NCBI GenBank assembly: GCA_947624305.1
Contig: CANQKC010000020.1
Location: forward strand, 1 to 47,298
From: an uncultured Monoglobus sp.
GTDB taxonomy: Bacteria > Bacillota > Clostridia > Monoglobales > Monoglobaceae
Direction: 5' to 3'
DNA length: 47,298 nucleotides
Part shown: positions 6,237 through 15,655 of the stretch, in pieces
How the letters are laid out: the number at the start of each line of letters is the position of its first letter
How positions within the stretch are numbered: the stretch's first letter is position 1
The notes under the pieces: generated by a model
The model's database searches: none
What the model saw: the letters and a program-made list of their open reading frames with translations, nothing else
Told to the model about the DNA's origin: nothing
Translations under genes and position numbers: made by a program

Positions 6237-8606
6237 ATGGAAGTTAAAACTTTTTCTGTGCTTGAATATACCAAGATCATACAAAAGCTCGCGGGCCTTA
6301 CGCGGAACGGCGACGCGCAGAGGATCGCGGAGGACCTCGTTCCGACGCCGAACATACGCGAGGCGGAGCGCTTGCAAGGCGAGACCGACGCGGCCGTCAC
6401 TATGTCGATAAAATTCGGCGCGCCCGAGATATTGCGGCTCTCGCCTGTCGACGAGTCGCTGAAACGCCTCAAGGTCCAGGGCGGCCTCGGAGCGGCCGAG
6501 CTGCTCAACATCGCGCGGGTATTAAAGTGCGCGCGGGAGCTCGGGCGCAGGCCGAAGGAGCAGACAGGCGCGCTTTCGGAATATTTTGCGGAACTGTCGA
6601 GCTTTAAGCCGCTTGAGGACGCGATAACCACCGCGATAATCTCGGAGGACGAGATCGCCGACACTGCCAGCCCGAAGCTTTCGGACATCAGGCGCAAGAT
6701 AAAAAACACCGGCGCGAAGATCAAGGACAGCCTCGACAAAATGATCCGCTCGGGCCACTATAAAAAATTCCTGATGGACAGCATAGTCACGATGCGCAAC
6801 AACCGCTATGTGGTTCCGGTCAGGGCAGAGCACCGAAGCGAGGTTCCGGGAATAGTGCACGACATGTCGTCCTCGGGCAGCACGGTGTTTGTTGAGCCGC
6901 AGAGCGTGGTCAGCGCCAACAACGAGCTGCACGAGCTTGAGATCAAGGAAAAGGCCGAGATCGACAGAATTCTCTATGAGCTGTCCGCCGAGGTCGCTGA
7001 GATCTCGGATGAGCTTAAATATAATTACGAGACGATCATGTATCTTGACTTTGTGTTCGCAAAGGCCTCGCTCGCGATCGGCATGAAGGGGGTGCGCCCG
7101 CTGCTCAACGGCGAGGGCAGGATCAACATAAAAAAGGGCAGGCACCCGCTGATCGACAGTAGAACCGTGGTCCCTGTTGACGTTCGCCTCGGCGGGGATT
7201 TTGACGCGCTCATCGTCACGGGCCCCAACACGGGCGGCAAGACGGTCGTGCTCAAGACGATCGGCCTGTTCTGCCTCATGGCGCAGGCGGGCCTCCACAT
7301 TCCCGCGGGCGACGGCACCGAGATCGCCGTGTTCGACGACATCTTCGCCGACATCGGCGACGAGCAGAGCATAGAACAGAGCCTTTCGACGTTCTCGTCG
7401 CACATGAAGAACATAGTCCGTATCATCGGCAGGATCGGCCCCAACACCCTCGCGCTGTTCGACGAGTTGTGCGCGGGCACCGACCCGGTCGAGGGCGCGG
7501 CTCTCGCTACCGCGATAATCGAGCGCGTGCGCAAAGCGGGCGCGAAAACGGCAGTCACTACTCACTACAGCGAACTCAAGCTCTACGCGCTTGAGACAGA
7601 GGGCGCTATGAACGCATCGTGCGAGTTCGACGTTGAGACCCTGAGCCCGACCTACAAGCTTCTGATCGGCGTTCCGGGCAAGAGCAACGCTTTCGCGATC
7701 TCGCAGAAGCTCGGCCTGCCGCAGGAGATAATCGAGCGCTCCAAAGAGAAGCTATCGGAGGACAGCCTCAAGTTCGAGGACGTCCTCGGCAGCATAGAGC
7801 AGAGCCGCATTTCGGCTGAAAAAGCGAGAGACGAGCAGGAAAAGGCGCGGCGTGAGATCGCCGAGCTCAAGGAGGAGCTGAGGCGCGAGCGCGACAAGCT
7901 GAACCGCAGGAAGGACAAGATCTACGACTCGGCGCGCGAGAAGGCCGACAAGATCATAAAGCAGGCCCAGGAGGACACCGAGCGCATGCTGGGTGAGATA
8001 AACAAGCTCCGCCGCGAAAAGCGCGACAAGGAGACAGTCCGCGCGATAGAGGAGGTGCGGAAGGAGCTCAAGCTAAAGGAAAAGAAAAATGTTCCGCCCA
8101 AGAGCAGACAGACGGGCGGCAGAAAAAGCAACGTCAACCTGAACACTCTGAAGCTCGGCGCGAGCGTGCTTATTATGGACCTGAACGACAAAGGCACGGT
8201 GCTGTCGATAAACAAGGACAACAAGACCGCAGTCATCCAGGTCGGCATAATGAAGATCACGGCCAAGCTCTCGAACCTTATCGTGCTTGAGGACGAGAAG
8301 GGCGAAAAGCCCGAGAGCTTCGTGCCGCCGTCAAGGTCGCGCTCTGTCACCGCGGAGCGCAGCGGAAAAAATGAGGTCGATCTGCGCGGTATGACAATCG
8401 ACGAGGCCGAGATCGAGGTCGACAAGTTCCTTGACGAGGCGGTTCTGAGCGGCCTCAGCCAAGTCAGCATAATCCACGGCAAGGGCACGGGCGCGCTGCG
8501 TGCGGGCATTCACGAGTACTTAAGACACCACCCGCACGTCCGCAAATTCCGCCTCGGAAAATTCGGCGAGGGCGACATAGGCGTGACTATCGCCGAGCTT
8601 AAATAA
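6237..8606 (+). CDS. mutS2: Endonuclease MutS2
   Basis: A 789-residue MutS paralogue with a C-terminal Smr nuclease domain. In Firmicutes it suppresses recombination and/or rescues collided ribosomes rather than repairing mismatches. The Walker A motif GPNTGGKTV lies near residue 327 and the Walker B-like block LALFDELCAGTDP near 405. A long Glu/Lys/Arg-rich coiled coil spans about 510-620. The Smr domain begins at VDLRGMTIDEAE (about residue 713) and contains HGKGTGALR. The frame could begin at TTG 6222, but GGGAG at 6224-6228 lies inside that extension and 8 bases before the ATG at 6237, which is therefore chosen. The recJ gene follows after its own promoter. Confidence 0.96.
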   Translation: MEVKTFSVLEYTKIIQKLAGLTRNGDAQRIAEDLVPTPNIREAERLQGETDAAVTMSIKFGAPEILRLSPVDESLKRLKVQGGLGAAELLNIARVLKCARELGRRPKEQTGALSEYFAELSSFKPLEDAITTAIISEDEIADTASPKLSDIRRKIKNTGAKIKDSLDKMIRSGHYKKFLMDSIVTMRNNRYVVPVRAEHRSEVPGIVHDMSSSGSTVFVEPQSVVSANNELHELEIKEKAEIDRILYELSAEVAEISDELKYNYETIMYLDFVFAKASLAIGMKGVRPLLNGEGRINIKKGRHPLIDSRTVVPVDVRLGGDFDALIVTGPNTGGKTVVLKTIGLFCLMAQAGLHIPAGDGTEIAVFDDIFADIGDEQSIEQSLSTFSSHMKNIVRIIGRIGPNTLALFDELCAGTDPVEGAALATAIIERVRKAGAKTAVTTHYSELKLYALETEGAMNASCEFDVETLSPTYKLLIGVPGKSNAFAISQKLGLPQEIIERSKEKLSEDSLKFEDVLGSIEQSRISAEKARDEQEKARREIAELKEELRRERDKLNRRKDKIYDSAREKADKIIKQAQEDTERMLGEINKLRREKRDKETVRAIEEVRKELKLKEKKNVPPKSRQTGGRKSNVNLNTLKLGASVLIMDLNDKGTVLSINKDNKTAVIQVGIMKITAKLSNLIVLEDEKGEKPESFVPPSRSRSVTAERSGKNEVDLRGMTIDEAEIEVDKFLDEAVLSGLSQVSIIHGKGTGALRAGIHEYLRHHPHVRKFRLGKFGEGDIGVTIAELK

Positions 8607-8635
8607 AAAAAGTTCATAAAATTTTAAAAAATATG

Positions 8636-8664
8636 TTGCAATTTTGCGGATTTGATGATAGAAT
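8636..8664 (+). promoter_or_regulatory. recJ promoter
   Basis: TTGCAA (8636-8641), 17 bases, TAGAAT (8659-8664), preceded by TGA as an extended -10. Confidence 0.65.
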
Positions 8665-8716
8665 ATTTAATTAGTTGCTTAAATTGTTAATTAATTGATT
8701 TAGGAGATATATTGGT

Positions 8717-10420
8717 ATGCTAAAAAAGACGTGGATTTTGAAACAGTTTGACAAAAACAGAGTTGTGGAGATCTCCAAGACCTTCAAGGTCTCTCCGCTG
8801 ACCGCGATCATCATGTACAACCGCGGCATACGCGAGGATGAGGATATAAGAAAGTTCCTCGCCCGCGAGCTGAGCGCGCTGCACGATCCGTTCCTGATGA
8901 AGGATATGGACAAGGCGGTCGAGAGAATCATGAAGGCCGTAAGCAGCGGCGAGAAGATCACGATCTACGGCGACTATGACGTGGACGGAATAACCTCGAT
9001 CGCCATTCTCTACAAGCAGCTCACCAAAATGGGCGTTGAAGCCGGATTTTACGTTCCGGACCGCATGGTCGAGGGCTACGGCGTTAACCGCGACGCGCTT
9101 GACAAGATCAAGGCGGACGGCACAAAGCTGATAATCACGGTCGACACCGGAATAACAGCGGTCGAGGAGGCGGAATACGCCAAGTCGATCGGACTTGACT
9201 TCATCATCACCGACCACCACGAATGTAAGGAGAAAATTCCGGACGTTTACGCGGCGATCGACCCGAAGCGGAAGGACTGCCCCTATCCGTTCAAGAGCCT
9301 CGCGGGTGTTGGAGTCGTGTTCAAGCTCATTCAGGCGCTCGCCCCGAACGAGCCGCTTGAGACGCTTATGGACGAGTACGCCGACCTTATGTGCCTCGGC
9401 ACCGTGGCCGACATTTCGCCGCTTATCGATGAGAACCGCGTCATTGTGACCGAGGGCCTTAAGAAGTTCAAGACCACCAAAAATGTGGGCTTAAAGGCTC
9501 TGATTGACGTTTCGACCAACGGAAAGACGATAACCACGTCCACGATAGGCTACACCATAGCCCCGAGGATCAACGCGAGCGGCCGTCTCGGCTGCGCGTC
9601 GACCAGCGTGGAGCTGTTCCTGACCGACGACAAGGAAAAGGCGGCTGAGCTCGCCGAGTCGCTCTGCCACGAGAACACCCTGCGCCAGCAGACCGAGCAG
9701 AAAATGTTCAAGGAGGCGCTCAAGTATATTGAGGAGCACCCCGAGATAGAGAACGACGACATAATCGTTATCCCGCACGAGAACTGGCACCACGGCATTG
9801 TCGGCATAGTTTCGTCAAAGATAACCGAGAAATATTACAAGCCCTCGATCCTGTTCGCCGTTGACGGCGACTCGGCAAAGGGCAGCGGAAGAAGCGTAAA
9901 CGGCTTTAACCTGTTCGGCGCTCTTGAGGACTCGAGCGACCTGCTCGAAAAATTCGGCGGCCACGAGCTCGCCGCGGGACTGACCATAAAGCCCGAGAAT
10001 ATCGAAAAATTCAGGAAGAAGATCAACGCCTTCGCGAAGGGCGCGACCAAAAATCTGAACCGCGTGCCCGAGATCTCGCTTGACGCGCAGATCAAGGTGA
10101 CATACATCACCCTCGACACCGTTCATGACATCAATCGGCTCCAGCCGTTCGGCGTCAACAATCCGACCCCCGCGTTTTCGGTGCGCGATATAAAGATACA
10201 CAGGATAAGCACCATGAGCGACGGCAAGCACCTGAGAATGACGCTCTACAAGGACGGAAAGTACCTTGACGCCGTGGGCTTCGGAATGGGCGAGTATTAC
10301 AACATGTTCGAGGAGGGCGATTTCGTCGACGTGGCGTTCGCGCTCGACATAAACGATTACAAGGGATTTCAGAATGTTCAGCTTATCCTCAAGGATATGC
10401 GGAAAACCGAGTCAAGATAA
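8717..10420 (+). CDS. recJ: Single-stranded-DNA-specific exonuclease RecJ
   Basis: A 567-residue 5'-3' exonuclease of the DHH phosphoesterase family, acting in recombination and repair. The metal-binding motifs are complete: YGDYDVDG near residue 90, VDTGI near 140, DHHE near 161. GSGRS near 393, GGHELAAG near 415 (DHHA1 domain) and an OB-fold C-terminal part follow. Length is typical for the Firmicutes form. AGGAG lies upstream of the ATG at 8717. It stands between mutS2 and rel; recJ next to rel is a familiar Firmicutes arrangement, but here apt is missing and a repeat block separates the two. Confidence 0.96.
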   Translation: MLKKTWILKQFDKNRVVEISKTFKVSPLTAIIMYNRGIREDEDIRKFLARELSALHDPFLMKDMDKAVERIMKAVSSGEKITIYGDYDVDGITSIAILYKQLTKMGVEAGFYVPDRMVEGYGVNRDALDKIKADGTKLIITVDTGITAVEEAEYAKSIGLDFIITDHHECKEKIPDVYAAIDPKRKDCPYPFKSLAGVGVVFKLIQALAPNEPLETLMDEYADLMCLGTVADISPLIDENRVIVTEGLKKFKTTKNVGLKALIDVSTNGKTITTSTIGYTIAPRINASGRLGCASTSVELFLTDDKEKAAELAESLCHENTLRQQTEQKMFKEALKYIEEHPEIENDDIIVIPHENWHHGIVGIVSSKITEKYYKPSILFAVDGDSAKGSGRSVNGFNLFGALEDSSDLLEKFGGHELAAGLTIKPENIEKFRKKINAFAKGATKNLNRVPEISLDAQIKVTYITLDTVHDINRLQPFGVNNPTPAFSVRDIKIHRISTMSDGKHLRMTLYKDGKYLDAVGFGMGEYYNMFEEGDFVDVAFALDINDYKGFQNVQLILKDMRKTESR

Positions 10421-10916
10421 GATTACAAAGGCGTGAGGAACCAAGCGATCCTTGCGCCTTAACATAGTGATTAGTGATTAGCGAATAGCGAATAGGCTCT
10501 CCCCCTTTGGGGGTGTATGCACCTTCCTACATTATGTCTGCAATACAGTGTGAAAGGGAAAACGCCTCCCTCTTTGAGGGAGGGGGACTGTGGCCGGAGC
10601 CGCGAAGCGGGTGCGTGGCACTAAAGTATTCCGTTTTCACGGATAAACGGGGCCAAAATTCATTAACGTTTGCGGACATGTCGCGACAGCGGTGGAAGGA
10701 GTAAGTACGTCAATCTCCCTCAGTCGCCTTCGGCGACAGCTCCCTCCCGGAGGGAGCCGTAAAAATTTGGTGATTTACGATTTATTCACTATCCGCCCCT
10801 ACAATATTGGTTGCAAATGATGCCGTCACGTCTGTAGGGGCGGACGACCCCGGCCGCCCGAGTCCTAGTCACTAGACCCTATTCCCTAGTACCTACGTTG
10901 AAAGGATTGACGCTAA
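10421..10916. repeat. 496-base repeat mosaic between recJ and rel
   Basis: After recJ comes a 12-bp hairpin (AAGGCGTGAGGA with TCCTTGCGCCTT, 10428-10460) without a T-run. It is followed by the heptad-like GATTAGTGATTAGCGAATAG stretch, a CTCCC/GGGAG inverted repeat, a family B copy (10591-10680), another CTCCCTC inverted repeat and a family A copy (10791-10860). The block ends with CTAGT repeats and CTACGTTG at 10893-10900, only 17 bases before the rel start. No credible gene is present. Confidence 0.75.
10591..10680 (+). repeat. Family B dispersed repeat, plus-strand copy
   Basis: Runs from GGCCGGAGCCGCG through TATTCCGTTTT and ATTAACG to GCGGACATG, closely matching 18245-18334 and the minus-strand copy at 2219-2311. 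Confidence 0.75.
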
Positions 10917-13109
10917 ATGAAAGGCAACGAGCTTTCTACCTTAATTGAACTTATCAGAAAATATAACAAGACCGGCGACCTTTCCCAGGTGGAAAAGGCT
11001 TATCACTATGCCGTTGAGCACCACGAGGGCCAGAAGCGCAAATCCGGCGAGCCGTTTGTTAATCATCCCATTCAGGTGGCGTCGATCATCGCCGAAATGG
11101 AATTTGACACCGAGTCGATTTGCGCCGCGCTGCTCCACGACGTGGTCGAGGACACCGACGCCACGCGCGAGGACCTGGTGCGCGAATTCGGCGAGACTGT
11201 CGCTCTGCTTGTTGACGGCGTTACAAAGCTCACCAAGATACCCTATTCCTCAAAGGAGGAGCAGCAGGTCGAGACTCTGCGCAAGATGTTCTTCGCGATG
11301 GCCAAGGACATCCGCGTTATCATAATAAAGCTGGCTGACAGGCTCCACAACATGCGGACGCTTCGCTATATGAAGGAGGACCGCCAGCGCGCGATCTCGC
11401 GCGAGACGCTTGAGGTCTACTCGCCTCTGGCTCACCGCCTTGGTATGGCGAAGATAAAAATGGAGCTTGAAGACCTCGCCCTGCGCTATATCGACCCGAT
11501 CGGATATTACGAGATCGTAGACAACATCGCGCAGAAGCGCGAGGAGCGCGAGAAATATATCAGCGAGATCATAGATATACTCAACAAAAAGCTTGACGAG
11601 ATGAAGATCGAGGCCACGGCCTACGGCAGAGCCAAGCATTTTTACAGCATTTACAGAAAAATGTTCATGCAGAACAAGACGATCGACGAGCTCTACGACC
11701 TTTTCGCGGTGCGCGTGATCGTCAACACCGTGTCCGACTGCTACGCGGTGCTCGGCATGGTGCACGAGCTGTTCACGCCGATGCCCGGCAGGTTCAAGGA
11801 CTATATAGCCATGCCCAAGCCGAACATGTATCAGTCGCTGCACTCGACTCTGATCGGCCCGGGCGGCACTCCGTTTGAGATACAGATACGCACCTGGGAG
11901 ATGCACAGGATCGCCGAGAACGGTATCGCGGCCCACTGGAAGTACAAAGAGGGCAAGAGCGGCGCCGACGATATGGACGAAAAGCTCGAGTGGATAAAGA
12001 ACCTGCTCGAGATACAGAAGGAGACCACCAACCCCGACGACTTCATGGAGACGCTGAAGATCGACATGTTCAGCGACGAGGTGTTTGTGTTCACGCCCAA
12101 GGGCGACGTCAAATCGCTGCCCGTCGGCTCAACGCCGATCGACTTCGCGTATAAGATACACAGCGAGGTCGGCAACAAGATGATAGGCGCCAAGGTCAAC
12201 GGTAAGATCGTGCCGCTCTCGCACGAGCTGCAGAACGGCGACTTTGTGACGGTCATAACAAGCGCCACGCCCCACGGCCCAAACGCCGACTGGCTCAAGA
12301 TATGCAAGACCTCCGAGGCGCGGAACAAGATAAACCAGTGGTTCAAAAAGGTGAACCGCGAGGAGAATATCGAGACAGGCCGCCTGACGCTTGAGAAGGA
12401 GCTTTCAAAGAACAATATTCCGCAAAAATACATCGACGACAGCGAGTTCGTCGATCCGCTGCTCAAGCGCTACGGATTTAAGGAACTCAAGGACCTGTAC
12501 GCGGCCCTCGGCTTCGGCAGCGTCAACGCCACGCGGTTTTTGAACCGCTTTGTCTCGGAGGGCAAGAGCAAGCAGCTCCTTGAGAACGAGGTCACGCCCG
12601 CCGAGCTCGCGGTGCCGATCAAGGTCAAGACCACTCAACGCTCGGGCACGAGCGGCGTCGCGGTCGAGGGGATCGACAATTGCATGGTCAGGTTCTCGCA
12701 CTGCTGCAACCCTGTGCCGGGCGATGAGATCGTGGGCTATGTCACCCGCGGCAGAGGCGTCGCGATCCACAGGGCCGACTGCCTTAACATCATCAACGCG
12801 CGCAACAGCGAGGCCGAGCGCAACCGCCTTATCTCGGTGCACTGGCTCGACAGTCCCGACACTCCGTCGGCGTATAAGTCGACGATAACCCTCACGGCAT
12901 CGGACAGAGTGAACCTCCTGGTTGACATTATGAACACTATAAACGACTGCAAGGCCCCGGTCACAAACGTCAACGCCAGAACGGGCAAGAACGATCTGGC
13001 GATCGTCGAGGTGACTGCCGAGATAACCGGCACCGGGCAGCTTGACAGGATAATCAACAATCTTAAGAACTTAAACGGCATTATATCGGTCAACAGACGC
13101 AGACATTAA
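10917..13109 (+). CDS. rel: Bifunctional (p)ppGpp synthetase/hydrolase (Rel/SpoT)
   Basis: A 730-residue stringent-response enzyme that makes and degrades (p)ppGpp at the ribosome. Domains in order: HD hydrolase (His50, His74-Asp75 in LLHDVVEDTD), synthetase (YGRAKHFYSIYRKM near 238 and PKPNMYQSLHSTLIG near 301), TGS (VFVFTPKGDVKSLPVGST near 382), zinc-finger region (SHCCNPVPGDEIVGYVTRG near 591), and a C-terminal ACT domain from about 655. Both catalytic halves look intact, so it should be bifunctional. The ATG at 10917 has AAAGGA upstream, directly behind a repeat block. The MBL hydrolase gene follows after 11 bases and is probably co-transcribed. Confidence 0.96.
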   Translation: MKGNELSTLIELIRKYNKTGDLSQVEKAYHYAVEHHEGQKRKSGEPFVNHPIQVASIIAEMEFDTESICAALLHDVVEDTDATREDLVREFGETVALLVDGVTKLTKIPYSSKEEQQVETLRKMFFAMAKDIRVIIIKLADRLHNMRTLRYMKEDRQRAISRETLEVYSPLAHRLGMAKIKMELEDLALRYIDPIGYYEIVDNIAQKREEREKYISEIIDILNKKLDEMKIEATAYGRAKHFYSIYRKMFMQNKTIDELYDLFAVRVIVNTVSDCYAVLGMVHELFTPMPGRFKDYIAMPKPNMYQSLHSTLIGPGGTPFEIQIRTWEMHRIAENGIAAHWKYKEGKSGADDMDEKLEWIKNLLEIQKETTNPDDFMETLKIDMFSDEVFVFTPKGDVKSLPVGSTPIDFAYKIHSEVGNKMIGAKVNGKIVPLSHELQNGDFVTVITSATPHGPNADWLKICKTSEARNKINQWFKKVNREENIETGRLTLEKELSKNNIPQKYIDDSEFVDPLLKRYGFKELKDLYAALGFGSVNATRFLNRFVSEGKSKQLLENEVTPAELAVPIKVKTTQRSGTSGVAVEGIDNCMVRFSHCCNPVPGDEIVGYVTRGRGVAIHRADCLNIINARNSEAERNRLISVHWLDSPDTPSAYKSTITLTASDRVNLLVDIMNTINDCKAPVTNVNARTGKNDLAIVEVTAEITGTGQLDRIINNLKNLNGIISVNRRRH

Positions 13110-13120
13110 GGAGCGGTAAT

Positions 13121-13747
13121 ATGTGTGAGATCAAACGTTTAATCCTCGGCCCGGTAGGCACGAACTGCTATATTTTCTGTGACGCGGAGCGCGGAAAGGC
13201 CGCGGTCATCGACCCCGCCGACAACCCGGAGCTGATAGCGAAAACAGTCAGGGACGGCGGCTGCGAGGTAGAGCTTATACTGCTGACCCACGGCCATTAT
13301 GACCACATCGGCGGCCTTGAGGGCCTGAGAGCCGCTTTTCCCGGAGCGGTCGTGTGGTCACACGTTAAGGGCGTCGAGGTCTTAGGCGACCCCGACAAGA
13401 ACTGCGGCGCGGACATTGCCGGAGTGCGGCGGAGCTTTAAGCCCGACGAGACGGCGGCGGAGGGGGATGTGATCCCGTTCGGCGGCGCGGGCTTTGAGGT
13501 GATCTACACCCCGGGCCACACGATTGACAGCGTGTGCTATAAGTTCGGCGATATGGTCTTTTGCGGAGACACGGTGTTCCGCGGCAGCGTAGGCAGGACC
13601 GACCTGCCGACAGGTGATATGCGCCGCGAGATCGAGTCGATCAGAACAAAAATACTGCCCCTGCCCGACGAAACGCCCCTCTACCCCGGCCACGGTGAGG
13701 CGACAACGGTCAAATACGAAAGAGAGAATAATTTTTATTTGAGATAA
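13121..13747 (+). CDS. Metallo-beta-lactamase-fold hydrolase (glyoxalase II-like)
   Basis: A 208-residue MBL-fold protein of the type found beside rel in many Clostridia. The metal motif THGHYDHIGG places His57, His59, Asp61 and His62. TPGHTIDSV near 130, the CGDTVF Asp near 149 and YPGHGEATT near 193 complete the site. Glyoxalase II-type thioester hydrolysis is the usual prediction but the true substrate is unknown. GGAG lies upstream of the ATG; spacing of 11 bases to rel suggests one operon. Confidence 0.9.
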   Translation: MCEIKRLILGPVGTNCYIFCDAERGKAAVIDPADNPELIAKTVRDGGCEVELILLTHGHYDHIGGLEGLRAAFPGAVVWSHVKGVEVLGDPDKNCGADIAGVRRSFKPDETAAEGDVIPFGGAGFEVIYTPGHTIDSVCYKFGDMVFCGDTVFRGSVGRTDLPTGDMRREIESIRTKILPLPDETPLYPGHGEATTVKYERENNFYLR

Positions 13748-13950
13748 ACACATTGGGAAAGGCAAACGGGCGGATAATATCCGCCCCTACAATATTGGTG
13801 GCAAATGATGCCGTTACGTCTGTAGGGGCGGCAACCTGCCGCCCGTCAGGCTCCCCTTCATTTATGAGGGGGAGCTGTCGCCGAAGGCGACTGAGAGGGA
13901 GCCCTAATCACTATTCGCTAATCGCTAATCACTACGTTGAGGGAATAAAC
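13748..13950. repeat. Repeat block between the MBL gene and hemZ
   Basis: Contains a complete family A unit (13767-13846), a CTCCCC/GGGGGAG inverted repeat with an inner TCGCCGAAGGCGA stem, and the heptad-like ACTATTCGCTAATCGCTAAT tail ending in CTACGTTGA at 13931-13940, eleven bases before the hemZ ATG. Confidence 0.8.
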
Positions 13951-15159
13951 ATGAACAATCCTTGGGGAAAACTGACCGGAATACGTCCGGCGAAGATTGC
14001 CACGAAGCTTCTTGACCGCGGCATGAACGATGAACAGGTCATAGACTATTTTGTGACCGAATGCGGAACCGAACACGACAAGGCCGCCCTCGCGCTTGAG
14101 TGCGCGAAAGCGCTTATTCCCGCGCGCGAAAATATGTACGAAAACGGCGTCAGCCTCTACATCGGCATACCGTTCTGTCCGAGCCGCTGCCTTTACTGCT
14201 CGTTCGTGACCAACGGCACGAAGCAGGCGGCGAAGCTCATGCCCGACTACGTCGAGGCCCTGAAAAAAGAGATCGCCTACACCGCGGACATTGTGAGGCG
14301 AAACAAAAATATTATCGAGACCGTGTATATCGGCGGCGGAACGCCCACGTCGCTGTCAAGCGAACTGCTTGACAGCATGCTTTCATGCCTCGAAAGCGAA
14401 TTTGACCTGCGTAAAGTTAAAGAGTTTACAGTCGAGGCGGGCCGCCCCGACACGATCGACGCTCAAAAGCTTGAGGTGCTGAAGGCGCATGGCGTTGACC
14501 GCATAAGCATAAACCCACAGTCTATGAACGACGAGACGCTGCGAGTGATAGGCCGCGCCCACTCCGCGCAGGACATCCGCGACGCGATGGCGCTCGCGCA
14601 CAGCCTCGGGTTTGACAATATCAACATGGACGTTATCGCGGGCCTTCCGGGCGAGAGCCTTGAGATATTCAGATACACGCTCGAGGAGGTCGAGAAGCTT
14701 GGGCCGACCGACACCACGGTTCACACGATGAGCGTCAAGCGCTCGTCGCGCCTTAACGAATATTTGAGCGACTACGACCTGACCGACGGCGCAACCGCGG
14801 CGAAAATGGTCGATTTCGCGCGCGGGTTTCTCGCCGACCGCGGCAAGCGTCCGTATTATATGTACCGCCAGAAGAACCAGCTTGGCAACCTTGAGAACGT
14901 CGGCTATTCAAAGCCGGGATATGAGTCTCTTTACAACCTCTATATCATGGAGGAGATACAGACGATAATCTCGCTCGGCTGCGGCGGCGTGACAAAGACC
15001 GTCGACCGCGCGACCGACCGCATTGAGCGTATCTTCAACGTCAAGGAGCCGAAGGATTACATACTGCGCCTTGACGAGATGCTGCACCGCAAGGACGTCC
15101 TGACGGGCGCGGAGCCCGACTTCCGCCACAGGATTTCCGAGTTCAGGCGCGAGCTTTAG
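13951..15159 (+). CDS. hemZ: Radical SAM coproporphyrinogen dehydrogenase HemZ-like protein
   Basis: A 402-residue oxygen-independent coproporphyrinogen III oxidase-family enzyme. The radical SAM cluster motif CPSRCLYC gives Cys76, Cys80 and Cys83; GGGTPTSL near residue 130 and NPQSMNDETLRVIGR near 189 are typical. The frame stays open upstream to 13753, but that stretch is repeat DNA; the ATG at 13951, with GAGGGA before it and the conserved start NNPWGKLTGIRPAK, is the real start. HemZ-type proteins may decarboxylate coproporphyrinogen or have another porphyrin-related function. In many Clostridia hisS and aspS follow hemZ; here they are about 10 kb away on the other strand. Confidence 0.9.
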   Translation: MNNPWGKLTGIRPAKIATKLLDRGMNDEQVIDYFVTECGTEHDKAALALECAKALIPARENMYENGVSLYIGIPFCPSRCLYCSFVTNGTKQAAKLMPDYVEALKKEIAYTADIVRRNKNIIETVYIGGGTPTSLSSELLDSMLSCLESEFDLRKVKEFTVEAGRPDTIDAQKLEVLKAHGVDRISINPQSMNDETLRVIGRAHSAQDIRDAMALAHSLGFDNINMDVIAGLPGESLEIFRYTLEEVEKLGPTDTTVHTMSVKRSSRLNEYLSDYDLTDGATAAKMVDFARGFLADRGKRPYYMYRQKNQLGNLENVGYSKPGYESLYNLYIMEEIQTIISLGCGGVTKTVDRATDRIERIFNVKEPKDYILRLDEMLHRKDVLTGAEPDFRHRISEFRREL

Positions 15160-15477
15160 TCAGAAGATGATAAGCTTTTCGGCGATCAGCGCGGGCTCGA
15201 TACCCGCGAGCAGCAGCGTCGTGACAAGCTCGAGGCACGGATAGATGTTCTCGCGCTTTGCTGTCCAGCGCACCTTGAATTCCTGCGGCAGCACCGAGTC
15301 GCCGTCACAGGTAAAGAACCCGCGCTGGACGCAGTAGACAAAGCCGTCGTCGCCTATGCTCGACGCGGTGACGCTCGACTTCTGCGACAGCCCGCAGGTG
15401 ATCAGCGGCAGCCCCTCGCAGCCTACGCCCGAGCCGTCCTCGGCGTCGATTATAACATTGTCGAATATTCTTATCAT
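15160..15477 (-). CDS. Hypothetical protein, 105 residues
   Basis: I do not recognise this protein. It is short, with several Cys (GVGCEG, ITCGLS, VYCVQ, FFTCDG, IYPCLE) not arranged as a standard zinc ribbon, and no membrane segment apart from a moderately hydrophobic C-terminus. Its stop codon abuts the hemZ stop on the other strand without any spacer. It has a GAGGGGG ribosome site 7 bases before the ATG and codon use like its neighbours, which supports a real gene. Confidence 0.65.
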   Translation of the reverse strand: MIRIFDNVIIDAEDGSGVGCEGLPLITCGLSQKSSVTASSIGDDGFVYCVQRGFFTCDGDSVLPQEFKVRWTAKRENIYPCLELVTTLLLAGIEPALIAEKLIIF

Positions 15478-15620
15478 CCGTCTGCCCCCTCTTGATATAT
15501 TATCCCATTGATTTAAAGTAAAATACCGTAAATTTTATGTTAATTTATGGCTTCGCTTTATGCAAATATTAAATATTTTATTTTAATTTTAACTATTTAG
15601 AATAAAATCAAAACTTTTTG

Positions 15621-15649
15621 TTGACAAACAATTTTCCCTGCGCTATAAT
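15621..15649 (+). promoter_or_regulatory. Consensus promoter of a candidate small RNA
   Basis: TTGACA (15621-15626), 17 bases, TATAAT (15644-15649). The downstream 125 bases hold no protein gene and end in a terminator. Confidence 0.85.
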
Positions 15650-15655
15650 CAAAAA

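Noticed and set aside
6522..7565. 347-codon minus-strand frame opposite mutS2
   Set aside because: Shadow frame of a real gene on the other strand.
10507..10704. 65-codon frame between recJ and rel
   Set aside because: Repeat DNA; the matching repeat at 18245 has no such frame as a gene.
13753..13950. 66-codon N-terminal extension of hemZ
   Set aside because: Encoded by the family A repeat block; conserved HemZ starts at 13951.
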